Shown one piece after another: positions 1 through 5,002 of a stretch of 6,098 nt of DNA. The stretch's first letter is position 1. Each line of letters starts with the position of its first letter. The notes under the pieces are model-generated. The model saw only the letters and a program-made list of their open reading frames with translations, was not told the origin of the DNA and ran no database searches. The position numbers and the translations under genes are program-made. The stretch spans positions 1-6,098 of the forward strand of contig JBBTVW010000049.1 of NCBI GenBank assembly GCA_038063075.1, read 5' to 3'. This DNA is from JACQHJ01 sp038063075. Its GTDB lineage: Bacteria; Patescibacteriota; Microgenomatia; Levybacterales; UBA12049.

Positions 1-1020
1 ATGCCATTATCAAAACGAATCGGTATTGACCTCGGAACAGCGAATACACTTGTCTACCTAGCAGGTGAGGGAATTGTATTAAATGAACCAACTGTTGTTG
101 CAGTTACTGCTGAGGATAATAGAGTTGTAGCAGTTGGTAAAGAAGCAAAAGAAATGCTTGGTAGAACTCCTGGTAATATTGTCGCCTTAAGACCTCTTAG
201 AGATGGAGTTATTGCAGAATATACAATAACAGAAGCAATGCTTACATACTTTATTGATAAAGCTGCAGGTAAATCACGTTTTTTTAAACCAGAGGTTATG
301 GTTTGTATTTCATCAGGAGTAACACAGGTTGAAAGAAGAGCAGTATTAGATGCAACTATGGCAGCAGGAGCTAAGATTGCATATCTAATTGAAGAACCAT
401 TAGCAGCAGCAATAGGAGCTAAGGTTCCAATTGCTCAGCCAGCAGGACATATGGTTGTAGATATTGGTGGAGGATCAACTGAATCAGCAGTTATCTCCTT
501 AGGAGGCGTTGTTGTTCATAATTCAGTAAGAGTTGGTGGTAATAAGGTTGACGAAGCTATTGCTTCATATGTTAAGAAAAAGTTTAATCTTTTAATTGGA
601 GAAAGAACCTCAGAGGTAATAAAGATAGAAATGGCTAATGCTTTAATTGATGAGAAAAGAGTTAGTGATCAAAAGGTCATGGAGATAAGAGGAAGAGATT
701 CTATAACAGGACTTCCAAGAACTATACAACTAAACGAGGGCCAAGTTAATGAAGCAATACTCCCAACCTTAATGGATATTATTTCAGCAGTTAAAGGGGT
801 TATGGAACAAACTCCACCAGAGCTAGCAAGCGATATTATAGATAAAGGTGTAGTTATGAGTGGGGGAACTTCACTGCTTACAAACTTTGATAAGTTAATG
901 ACAAAGATTACTGGAGTACCATGTCATGTGGCAGAAGATGCATTACTTTGTGTTGTACGAGGAACTGGCGTAGCCCTTGAAAATATCGAACTTTACAAAA
1001 GAAGCATAGCTAAGAAATAA
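1..1020 (+). CDS. mreB: Rod shape-determining protein MreB (bacterial actin)
   Basis: MreB is an actin-fold ATPase that polymerises under the inner membrane and guides cell-wall synthesis in rod-shaped cells. The 339 residues are full family length. Visible motifs are the phosphate-1 loop at residues 7-20 (IGIDLGTANTLVYL, with D10, G12, T13, N15), the EEPLAAAIGA segment at 131-140 carrying the catalytic glutamate region, phosphate-2 at 152-161 (VVDIGGGSTE) and the adenosine motif at 283-293 (GVVMSGGTSLL). The RFFKP loop at 93-97 matches the membrane-contacting loop of MreB. The ATG is the first base of the window, but the N-terminus MPLSKRIGIDLGT is typical for the family, so the gene is probably complete; its RBS and promoter lie outside. 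No mreC or mreD follows. The stop is TAA. FtsA, ParM and DnaK-type relatives are excluded by the overall wording. Confidence 0.96.
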   Translation: MPLSKRIGIDLGTANTLVYLAGEGIVLNEPTVVAVTAEDNRVVAVGKEAKEMLGRTPGNIVALRPLRDGVIAEYTITEAMLTYFIDKAAGKSRFFKPEVMVCISSGVTQVERRAVLDATMAAGAKIAYLIEEPLAAAIGAKVPIAQPAGHMVVDIGGGSTESAVISLGGVVVHNSVRVGGNKVDEAIASYVKKKFNLLIGERTSEVIKIEMANALIDEKRVSDQKVMEIRGRDSITGLPRTIQLNEGQVNEAILPTLMDIISAVKGVMEQTPPELASDIIDKGVVMSGGTSLLTNFDKLMTKITGVPCHVAEDALLCVVRGTGVALENIELYKRSIAKK

Positions 1021-1065
1021 ATATCCTATAACTATTTTTATGCATTTATTTAATTACATAAAAAC

Positions 1066-1077
1066 ACCTCCTTTAGA
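1066..1077. repeat. ACCTCCT-TTAGA block, copy A (anti-SD-like on +, perfect SD on -)
   Basis: On the plus strand ACCTCCTTTAGA resembles the 3' tail of 16S rRNA. Read on the minus strand it is a full Shine-Dalgarno sequence (AAAGGAGGT) set 7 bases ahead of an ATG at 1059-1057, but that ATG is followed at once by TAA. A near copy lies at 1992-2004, just after the next plus-strand gene. Function unknown. Confidence 0.4.
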
Positions 1078-1133
1078 AAATATTTTCACAAGAATCAGGT
1101 TTATAGTATTTGGGTTGCTATCACTGTATAAAA

Positions 1134-1164
1134 CGGCCAGTATTTAGTGGCCTAAGCGTGTTTT
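1134..1164 (+). terminator. Possible weak terminator after mreB
   Basis: GGCCA at 1135-1139 and TGGCC at 1148-1152 can form a 5-bp GC-rich stem with an 8-base loop. A short T-run (1161-1164) follows 8 bases later. The stem is short and the T-run is displaced, so this is only a candidate for the end of the mreB transcript. Confidence 0.25.
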
Positions 1165-1223
1165 AAGGTTAATAATTTTGAATAAAAAAAATGATCAAAT
1201 TTAAGCAAAACAGAAAAAATCTC

Positions 1224-1237
1224 AATTTACAATTTAA
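1224..1237. repeat. 14-base repeat, copy A (AATTTACAATTTAA)
   Basis: This 14-base string recurs exactly at 2046-2059 and I saw it nowhere else in the window. Here it lies 12 bases before the glycosyltransferase ATG and contains TACAAT (1228-1233), a fair -10 hexamer that would give a short leader. No convincing -35 stands at 16-18 bases upstream, so its role as a promoter is uncertain. Confidence 0.5.
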
Positions 1238-1249
1238 TCTTGTAGTAAA

Positions 1250-1975
1250 ATGAATGATTTCGAAAAAAAATATTTACTTGGAGTAGGCTTCTCTAATGCC
1301 ACAAAAGAAGAAGTCTTAGAGTTTATTTATACAGGTCTACAAAAACCACTAAAAAGCTACTATATTGTTACCCCAAATCCTGAACTTTTAATACTTGCTC
1401 ATAAGGACAAGGAGTATAAAATGATCTTAAATAATGCAAAATTAGCCTTGGCAGACGGTATAGGTGTCCTATGGGGAGTTAAAATGTTGGGTAGATCATT
1501 AAAACAAAGAATTACTGGTGTAGATCTTACTGAAAGTCTATGTAAGTATGTTGCAAAACAGCCTATAACGGTAAGCTTTCTTGGGGGTGGCCCTGGCATA
1601 GCAGAGCTTACCTCTGAGTGCTTACGAAAAAAATATCCCGGACTTAATGTTTCTTGGTTTTCACAAGAGTATAAAGAGTCTTTAAAAGATAAACAAACAG
1701 ACATCTTGTTTGTTGCTTTCGGTTCGCCAAAACAAGAAGTTTGGATTTCTAAAAATATAAATAATCTTAACGCCAAAGTTGTAATGGGAGTAGGTGGTGC
1801 ATTTGATTTTATTAGTGGTAAGGTATCAAGAGCACCAAAAATATTAAGAGATTTAGGGCTTGAATGGCTTTTTCGTTTAATAATTCAACCCTGGAGAATT
1901 AAGAGACAAGTTTGGTTAATAATGTTTGTTTTGTTAGTTTTAAAGGAAAAGATAAGTTCATCAAAAAAATCATAG
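1250..1975 (+). CDS. WecG/TagA/CpsF family glycosyltransferase (GT26)
   Basis: GT26 enzymes transfer a UDP-linked amino sugar or hexose (ManNAc, ManNAcA and others) onto a polyprenyl-diphosphate-linked sugar at the cytoplasmic face of the membrane, an early step in teichoic acid, enterobacterial common antigen or capsule assembly. The 241 residues are normal length. Signature segments are TPNPELL at 41-47, ALADGIGVLWG at 66-76 (T41 and D69 match the TPNPE and ADGxG active-site positions known in TagA), RITGVDL at 87-93, FLGGGPGIAE at 110-119, VAFGSPKQEVWI at 155-166, GVGGAFDFISG at 180-190 and GLEWLFRLIIQPWR at 203-216. The hydrophobic C-terminal stretch 221-231 fits the membrane-binding appendage of TagA. 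The start gives the usual short lead before LLGVGFSNAT. No SD precedes the ATG. Which of the three subfamilies it belongs to, and its sugar, cannot be told. It ends in TAG. Confidence 0.93.
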   Translation: MNDFEKKYLLGVGFSNATKEEVLEFIYTGLQKPLKSYYIVTPNPELLILAHKDKEYKMILNNAKLALADGIGVLWGVKMLGRSLKQRITGVDLTESLCKYVAKQPITVSFLGGGPGIAELTSECLRKKYPGLNVSWFSQEYKESLKDKQTDILFVAFGSPKQEVWISKNINNLNAKVVMGVGGAFDFISGKVSRAPKILRDLGLEWLFRLIIQPWRIKRQVWLIMFVLLVLKEKISSSKKS

Positions 1976-1991
1976 AATTTGATCGAAACGT

Positions 1992-2004
1992 ACCTCCTCT
2001 TAGA
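1992..2004. repeat. ACCTCCT-TTAGA block, copy B
   Basis: ACCTCCTCTTAGA begins 16 bases past the glycosyltransferase stop and differs from the block after mreB (1066-1077) by one inserted base. On the minus strand it reads AGGAGGT, but no ATG, GTG or TTG is at SD distance; the nearest ATG (1973-1971) is 18 bases away and opens only a 23-codon frame antisense to the gene. Confidence 0.4.
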
Positions 2005-2045
2005 GATTTATCAGCATCTATATATAGTCGGCCACAAAACCACAT

Positions 2046-2059
2046 AATTTACAATTTAA
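2046..2059. repeat. 14-base repeat, copy B (AATTTACAATTTAA)
   Basis: Exact copy of 1224-1237. No gene starts after this copy. Both copies lie downstream, in the same order, of an ACCTCCT block and a CGGCCA. Confidence 0.5.
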
Positions 2060-2144
2060 GAGTAAATCATTAACCAGCCTTACTAATTTACGTAGACTAT
2101 CGGTTTATTAAATAGTTAAGTTATTTTTAGTAACCAAAAATTAT

Positions 2145-2175
2145 AAACAATACTCTAAGGTATTTTTGTTTTTTT
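2145..2175 (+). terminator. Likely intrinsic terminator for the upstream plus-strand transcript
   Basis: AATAC (2149-2153) pairs with GTATT (2160-2164) around a 6-base loop. AAAC (2145-2148) can extend the stem with GTTT (2168-2171) past a 3-base T bulge, and the T-run continues to 2175. The stem is AT-rich, but the T-tract is strong. It lies about 170 bases after the glycosyltransferase stop. Confidence 0.45.
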
Positions 2176-2446
2176 AAAAGAAAATTTATGTTGTTAAAAA
2201 TAACCAAATTAGAATACAAGGGAGGTAGGTAAAAGTCTAAGAAAATTATTAAAAAGTAGTCATATTTGATAAAGATATTAAATATTATTAAAAGTTGTTA
2301 ATTTGTATAGATTGATATACTTTATAGATAATATATATAGAAAGGTTGATAAATAAGAGTAATTACTAATAATCTTTAAAAGACACTTAACTAGGGAAGT
2401 AGAAAAAAATCAGAAACTTGGAATTTTTGAAGCTAAGCAATTTGTA

Positions 2447-2467
2447 TTACCGAAGATTTACCGAAGA
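2447..2467. repeat. Tandem repeat of TTACCGAAGA, period 11
   Basis: TTACCGAAGA occurs at 2447-2456 and again at 2458-2467 with one T between. The unit is GC-richer than its surroundings. The period is about one helical turn, which would suit a protein binding side by side on one DNA face, but no partner is known. Confidence 0.5.
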
Positions 2468-2760
2468 CAATTTTGATCTTAAAAACATAATTTAAAGTTT
2501 TTTCACAATACTATATCTTAGCCTAAATAAAGTGGTATTTGCATTTATAGAAATTATAAACTTTACCTAAGCTAGTAATTAAATAGATTATTATATCAAT
2601 CTAAACATAGTAGTATAAGATATATCACTTAATATGTTTAATTGCCAATTCAAATTTTACACTATCTTATAATACGAGCTTTTTGCCTCGATTATGCATA
2701 TTTTGATAAATTTATCTATCTTTCTGGTTTAATTCTACTTATTATTGTCTTTTATTCCAA

Positions 2761-2789
2761 TTGCATGTTGAGCTTAAATAGTCTTTAAT
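2761..2789 (+). promoter_or_regulatory. Promoter of the GalT-like gene, leaderless arrangement
   Basis: TTGCAT (2761-2766) and TTTAAT (2784-2789) are separated by 17 bases. The expected start of transcription, about 7 bases past the -10, is the A of the ATG at 2796. The -35 is only a half match, the -10 is a 5/6 match. There is no SD between. Confidence 0.5.
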
Positions 2790-2795
2790 TAGTAT

Positions 2796-3668
2796 ATGGA
2801 CTTTAAATTTATTGAAGATATCGATTTTAAAAACTGGATCATATCTGCTCCTAAGAGATCTAAGAGACCAAGTATCCTAAGGGGAACACAGTTAACCTGT
2901 CCTTTTTGTGTAGGGCAGGAGGACTTAAATTCTGAAGTCTATAGGATACCTGGTCAGGTTGGCATTAGTGATTGGAAAGTAAGAGTTATAAAAAATAAAT
3001 TTCCATTTGCTCCAATTCATGAAATAGTTATTCATTCTCCTGATCATCACAAAAGCTTTGATGAATTGCCACTTGAGCAATCATATTTAATCCTTAAAGC
3101 ATATAGACAGCGTTACCAGGAGCATAAAGACAAGGGTTCTGTTTATATATTCAATAACACTGGTGAAGAGGCTGGAGAAAGTCTTCCACATCCCCATAGT
3201 CAGCTCGTGGTTATCCCAGATTATATTAAGCTTAATTTTCCTCATCATGAAATAACAGATAAGGATAAGGTTAAAGAAACAAGAGAGTTTTCTATATTTT
3301 GCCCATATCAAAGCCAATGGCCTGATGAAATCTGGATTTATCCTAAAGAAAGGAATAAAACGTTTGGAGAAGTATCAGATGATCAATTAAAAGATCTTGG
3401 GAGGACTCTTTACAGGTTGCTCCAGATTTTTGATCTTCGTCATGGTCATGAGTTTCCTTATAACTTTTATATCTACCCATATCAGGATTGGTATCTAAGA
3501 ATAGTGCCTAGATATAAGGTTATAGGTGGTTTTGAGGTTGGTACAGGAGTGTTTGTTAATACTCAGGATCCAAATGAAACAATAGATTTTATAATTGAGC
3601 ATTTCGATACCCCTAATGAAGAGAAAATAAAGACAATCCATAGAGCCAAATACCACAGGTTCTCCTAG
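2796..3668 (+). CDS. galT: GalT-like hexose-1-phosphate uridylyltransferase (HIT superfamily)
   Basis: GalT enzymes swap a nucleoside monophosphate between UDP-glucose and galactose-1-phosphate through a uridylyl-histidine. The protein has 290 residues against roughly 330-350 in classical GalT. The active site is intact: PHPHSQ at 131-136, with H134 the nucleophile and Q136 as in E. coli H166 and Q168. The zinc ligands also appear kept: CPFC (C35, C38), SPDH (H84) and H132. KNKFPF at 66-71 is another family segment, and GGFEVGTGVFVN (244-255) resembles the C-terminal family segment. The second half departs from E. coli: where the HxH pair of the structural iron site is expected the sequence reads WYLRIVPR (232-239). 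The true substrate pair is therefore open; an ADP-glucose phosphorylase-like or other nucleotidyl transfer is possible. The ATG has no SD and coincides with the predicted transcription start. It ends in TAG, 36 bases before the next gene. Confidence 0.85.
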   Translation: MDFKFIEDIDFKNWIISAPKRSKRPSILRGTQLTCPFCVGQEDLNSEVYRIPGQVGISDWKVRVIKNKFPFAPIHEIVIHSPDHHKSFDELPLEQSYLILKAYRQRYQEHKDKGSVYIFNNTGEEAGESLPHPHSQLVVIPDYIKLNFPHHEITDKDKVKETREFSIFCPYQSQWPDEIWIYPKERNKTFGEVSDDQLKDLGRTLYRLLQIFDLRHGHEFPYNFYIYPYQDWYLRIVPRYKVIGGFEVGTGVFVNTQDPNETIDFIIEHFDTPNEEKIKTIHRAKYHRFS

Positions 3669-3669
3669 A

Positions 3670-3698
3670 TTGACTTTTATTTTTCACTTTGATATAAG
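3670..3698 (+). promoter_or_regulatory. Promoter of the 181-residue gene, leaderless arrangement
   Basis: TTGACT (3670-3675) and TATAAG (3693-3698) are each 5/6 matches to consensus, with an ideal 17-base spacer. The -35 begins one base past the preceding stop codon. The expected start site is 3705, the A of the ATG, and no SD is present. Confidence 0.7.
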
Positions 3699-3704
3699 CT
3701 TACT

Positions 3705-4250
3705 ATGGCTGCACCAAATAGATTAGAAGATGGAAGAAGACCAAGCCAAGTAGTTGGTGAGCCTCGTGATCTTGCTGCAATAGCAAGGGATATTATTAAT
3801 TGGAGAACTGATGTTACTTTAAGAGCAGAAGCATTTATGGGTCGTGAAAGAGTTGCAGGCTCTACACTTGGTAATCCTCATATGACTTCATTGAGATCAA
3901 GAATTAAGCTAATTGATTTTACTTCTGAGGTATTTGGTAAGAAAGCGACATCTGTTACAGAAGTTCCAAGGGGTTTAACAAGGTTTTTAGAAACAAGCAC
4001 CCATTTAACTTTTCTTCCTACAGATATGCATGATTTAGGTAGATTTCAGGAAGGTACATTAGAAGTTGATGTTGAAATGCCATTTGGTTTACATACAAAA
4101 GGATTTGTCGCTCCTCAGGTTGGGGGAGAATATAGGGGAGAATTTTTTCAAGTTATGCCAGATGGAAGTTATATCGATATAGGTGGCGCACACGATTTTA
4201 GCCTCAGAGAGCTAGCTGATACCGCAGCACGACCAAGAAAAATTTATTAA
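3705..4250 (+). CDS. Hypothetical protein, 181 residues, no recognised family
   Basis: I do not recognise this protein. Codon use and composition look like its neighbours and the frame is clean, so it is very likely real. The first 20 residues are polar with a basic RR pair, residues 21-50 look helical (DLAAIARDIINWRTDVTLRA), and 115-160 looks like beta structure with several glycines (EGTLEVDVEMPFGLHTKGF, then GGEYRGEFFQVMPDGSYIDI). The end is helical then basic (LRELADTAARPRKIY). There is no signal peptide, membrane segment, Cys pair or obvious catalytic motif, so it is probably cytoplasmic. It has its own promoter right after the GalT-like gene, so co-regulation is possible but not required. 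It faces the helix-turn-helix gene tail to tail with a 20-base gap and no visible terminator between. Confidence 0.8.
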   Translation: MAAPNRLEDGRRPSQVVGEPRDLAAIARDIINWRTDVTLRAEAFMGRERVAGSTLGNPHMTSLRSRIKLIDFTSEVFGKKATSVTEVPRGLTRFLETSTHLTFLPTDMHDLGRFQEGTLEVDVEMPFGLHTKGFVAPQVGGEYRGEFFQVMPDGSYIDIGGAHDFSLRELADTAARPRKIY

Positions 4251-4270
4251 TTTAGAAGTAAGTAGGGGAG

Positions 4271-4480
4271 TTAGTTTTCGGTTTTTGCAGCAATTCCAAG
4301 AAGCCAAAGTACTGCGTCTTTTTTATATCTTCTATCTCCTCGGGAATTAATTCTTATAGCTGGTAATTTGCCTCTTTTACCCCATCTTTTGATTGTGAGT
4401 GGTGAAACTCGAAGTATTTGTGCAACTTCTCTTACTGTTAGTAGATCTGGAAGATTATTGATTGATAATTGATCTGGCAT
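4271..4480 (-). CDS. Small MerR/excisionase-type helix-turn-helix DNA-binding protein
   Basis: A 69-residue protein that is almost wholly one winged helix-turn-helix of the excisionase/HTH_17 kind. LLTVREVAQILRVSPLTIKRW (residues 13-33, cut: helices LTVREVAQIL and SPLTIKRWGK) is the HTH, followed by the GKLPAIRI strand and the RGDRRYKK wing (48-55) and a final helix. Such proteins bind DNA as recombination directionality factors or as small transcription regulators. No integrase or attachment site is near, so a regulator is more likely. The ATG at 4480 is chosen; a TTG at 4504 would add eight residues (MIIKRLLN) outside the domain, and neither has an SD. The promoter region contains tandem 10-base repeats that may be its own operator. 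It lies between a convergent gene and the end of the rplJL operon and is read in the same direction as that operon, but the operon's terminator separates them. Confidence 0.88.
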   Translation of the reverse strand: MPDQLSINNLPDLLTVREVAQILRVSPLTIKRWGKRGKLPAIRINSRGDRRYKKDAVLWLLGIAAKTEN

Positions 4481-4524
4481 ATTTAGTAATCGTTTAATAA
4501 TCAATATGATTATTATGTACTCTT

Positions 4525-4553
4525 AAAGTAACAAAATGTAACAAAGTTGTCAA
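4525..4553 (-). promoter_or_regulatory. Candidate promoter of the helix-turn-helix gene
   Basis: On the minus strand TTGACA (4553-4548) is a perfect -35; TACTTT (4530-4525) sits 17 bases on and is a modest -10. Transcription would start near 4518, giving a leader of about 38 bases to the ATG at 4480. A second possible -10, TACATA or CATAAT, lies nearer the gene. Confidence 0.45.
4528..4547. repeat. Two tandem 10-base repeats in the promoter spacer (possible operator)
   Basis: GTAACAAAAT (4528-4537) is followed directly by GTAACAAAGT (4538-4547), 9 of 10 bases alike. The period is one helical turn, so two monomers could bind head to tail on the same face between the -35 and -10. Excisionase-type proteins commonly bind direct repeats in this manner; that this one does is inference. 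Confidence 0.55.
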
Positions 4554-4565
4554 TAGGTAAAATAC

Positions 4566-4589
4566 AAAAATCCCGTCAAAGTGACGGGA
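4566..4589 (-). terminator. Intrinsic terminator of the rplJL operon
   Basis: TCCCGTCA (4571-4578) and TGACGGGA (4582-4589) form a perfect 8-bp stem with a 3-base loop. On the minus strand it is followed by five T (4570-4566). It lies 27 bases past the rplL stop. On the plus strand there is no T-run, so it acts on minus-strand transcripts. Confidence 0.9.
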
Positions 4590-4615
4590 AAATTGCGAAA
4601 ACATTGAAATTAAAC

Positions 4616-5002
4616 TTATTTAAGTTCAACTGTTGCTCCAGCTTCGGTTAACTTAGCTTTTGCTTCTTCTGCTGTTTTCTTGTTTACTGCTGTCATTACT
4701 TCTTTTGGTGCGCTATCTACTAATGCTTTTGCATCAGCAAGGCCCAAGGTTGGAACTAATTCTCTAACTGCTTTAATTACAGATATTTTATTTGCTCCAC
4801 CATTTGCAATAACAACGTTAAAGACTGTCTGTTCGTCTGCCTCTGCTGCTCCTTCCGAAGCTGCTGCGGCTGGTGCCGCTGCTGCGAAAGTTTGTGCACT
4901 TACTCCGAATTTTTCTTCCAAAGCTTTTACTAGCTCTGATAGTTCGAGAACTGACATTTCTTCAACTGCTTTAAGTAATTCTTCTTGTGATAATTTTGCC
5001 AT
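4616..5002 (-). CDS. rplL: Large ribosomal subunit protein bL12 (L7/L12)
   Basis: L7/L12 forms the flexible ribosomal stalk that recruits and stimulates the translation GTPases; dimers bind the C-terminal helix of L10. The 128 residues show the N-terminal dimerisation helices (1-32), an Ala-rich hinge (about 33-57, with AAAAPAAAA at 40-48) and the globular C-terminal domain (58-128) containing GGANKISVIKAVRE (68-81) and ending AGATVELK. Compared with the usual ITGLGLKEAK, the segment LVPTLGLADAK (82-92) holds one extra residue in the factor-binding helix region. The ATG overlaps the rplJ TAA by one base, so the genes are translationally coupled, and AAAGGTGG (5019-5012) is a fair SD about 9 bases upstream. 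The operon terminator follows. Confidence 0.97.
   Translation of the reverse strand: MAKLSQEELLKAVEEMSVLELSELVKALEEKFGVSAQTFAAAAPAAAASEGAAEADEQTVFNVVIANGGANKISVIKAVRELVPTLGLADAKALVDSAPKEVMTAVNKKTAEEAKAKLTEAGATVELK

Larger units (their letters stand above)
1976..2795. other. 820-base AT-rich intergenic region without a credible gene
   Basis: Stops are dense in all frames and no open frame has both reasonable length and an RBS. The longest ATG-led plus-strand frames I found by eye are of 12-14 codons, for example 2188-2232, which has no SD. Contents that can be named are the ACCTCCT block (1992-2004), a CGGCCA (2029-2034), the second copy of the 14-base repeat (2046-2059), a likely terminator (2145-2175), an orphan SD-like GGGAGGT (2220-2226) with no start codon nearby, a palindrome AGTAATTACT (2358-2367), an 11-base tandem repeat (2447-2467), and a TATAAT (2668-2673) without a good -35. 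The GalT-like gene's promoter closes it. No tRNA cloverleaf or rRNA was recognised. Confidence 0.7.

Noticed and set aside
1015..1051. 8-base inverted repeat AAATAAAT / ATTTATTT across the mreB stop
   Set aside because: A/T only with a 21-base loop; too weak to call a terminator and likely by chance in such AT-rich sequence.
1399..1776. Open frame of 125 codons on the minus strand inside the glycosyltransferase gene
   Set aside because: It is fully antisense to a well-conserved GT26 protein, has no RBS and its translation resembles no family.
2188..2232. 14-codon frame (MLLKITKLEYKGGR) ending in an SD-like GGGAGGTAGG
   Set aside because: It has no SD of its own and starts just past the T-run of a terminator; no start codon follows the SD-like run at a useful distance, so neither a leader peptide nor a coupled gene can be supported.
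2668..2691. TATAAT followed by a CGAG/CTCG hairpin, as a possible small RNA start
   Set aside because: No -35 at a proper distance (TTGCCA is 20 bases away) and the stem is only 4 bp.
1976..2795. CRISPR array, tRNA or IS remnant in the long gap
   Set aside because: No regularly spaced repeats, no cloverleaf with TTC loop, and no terminal inverted repeats with a transposase fragment were seen.
3087..3317. Minus-strand 76-codon frame inside the GalT-like gene
   Set aside because: Antisense to the conserved active-site region, without RBS or recognisable domains.
4271..4553. Excisionase of an integrated element
   Set aside because: The domain fits, but there is no integrase, attachment repeat, tRNA target or change in composition nearby, so a small regulator is the simpler reading.
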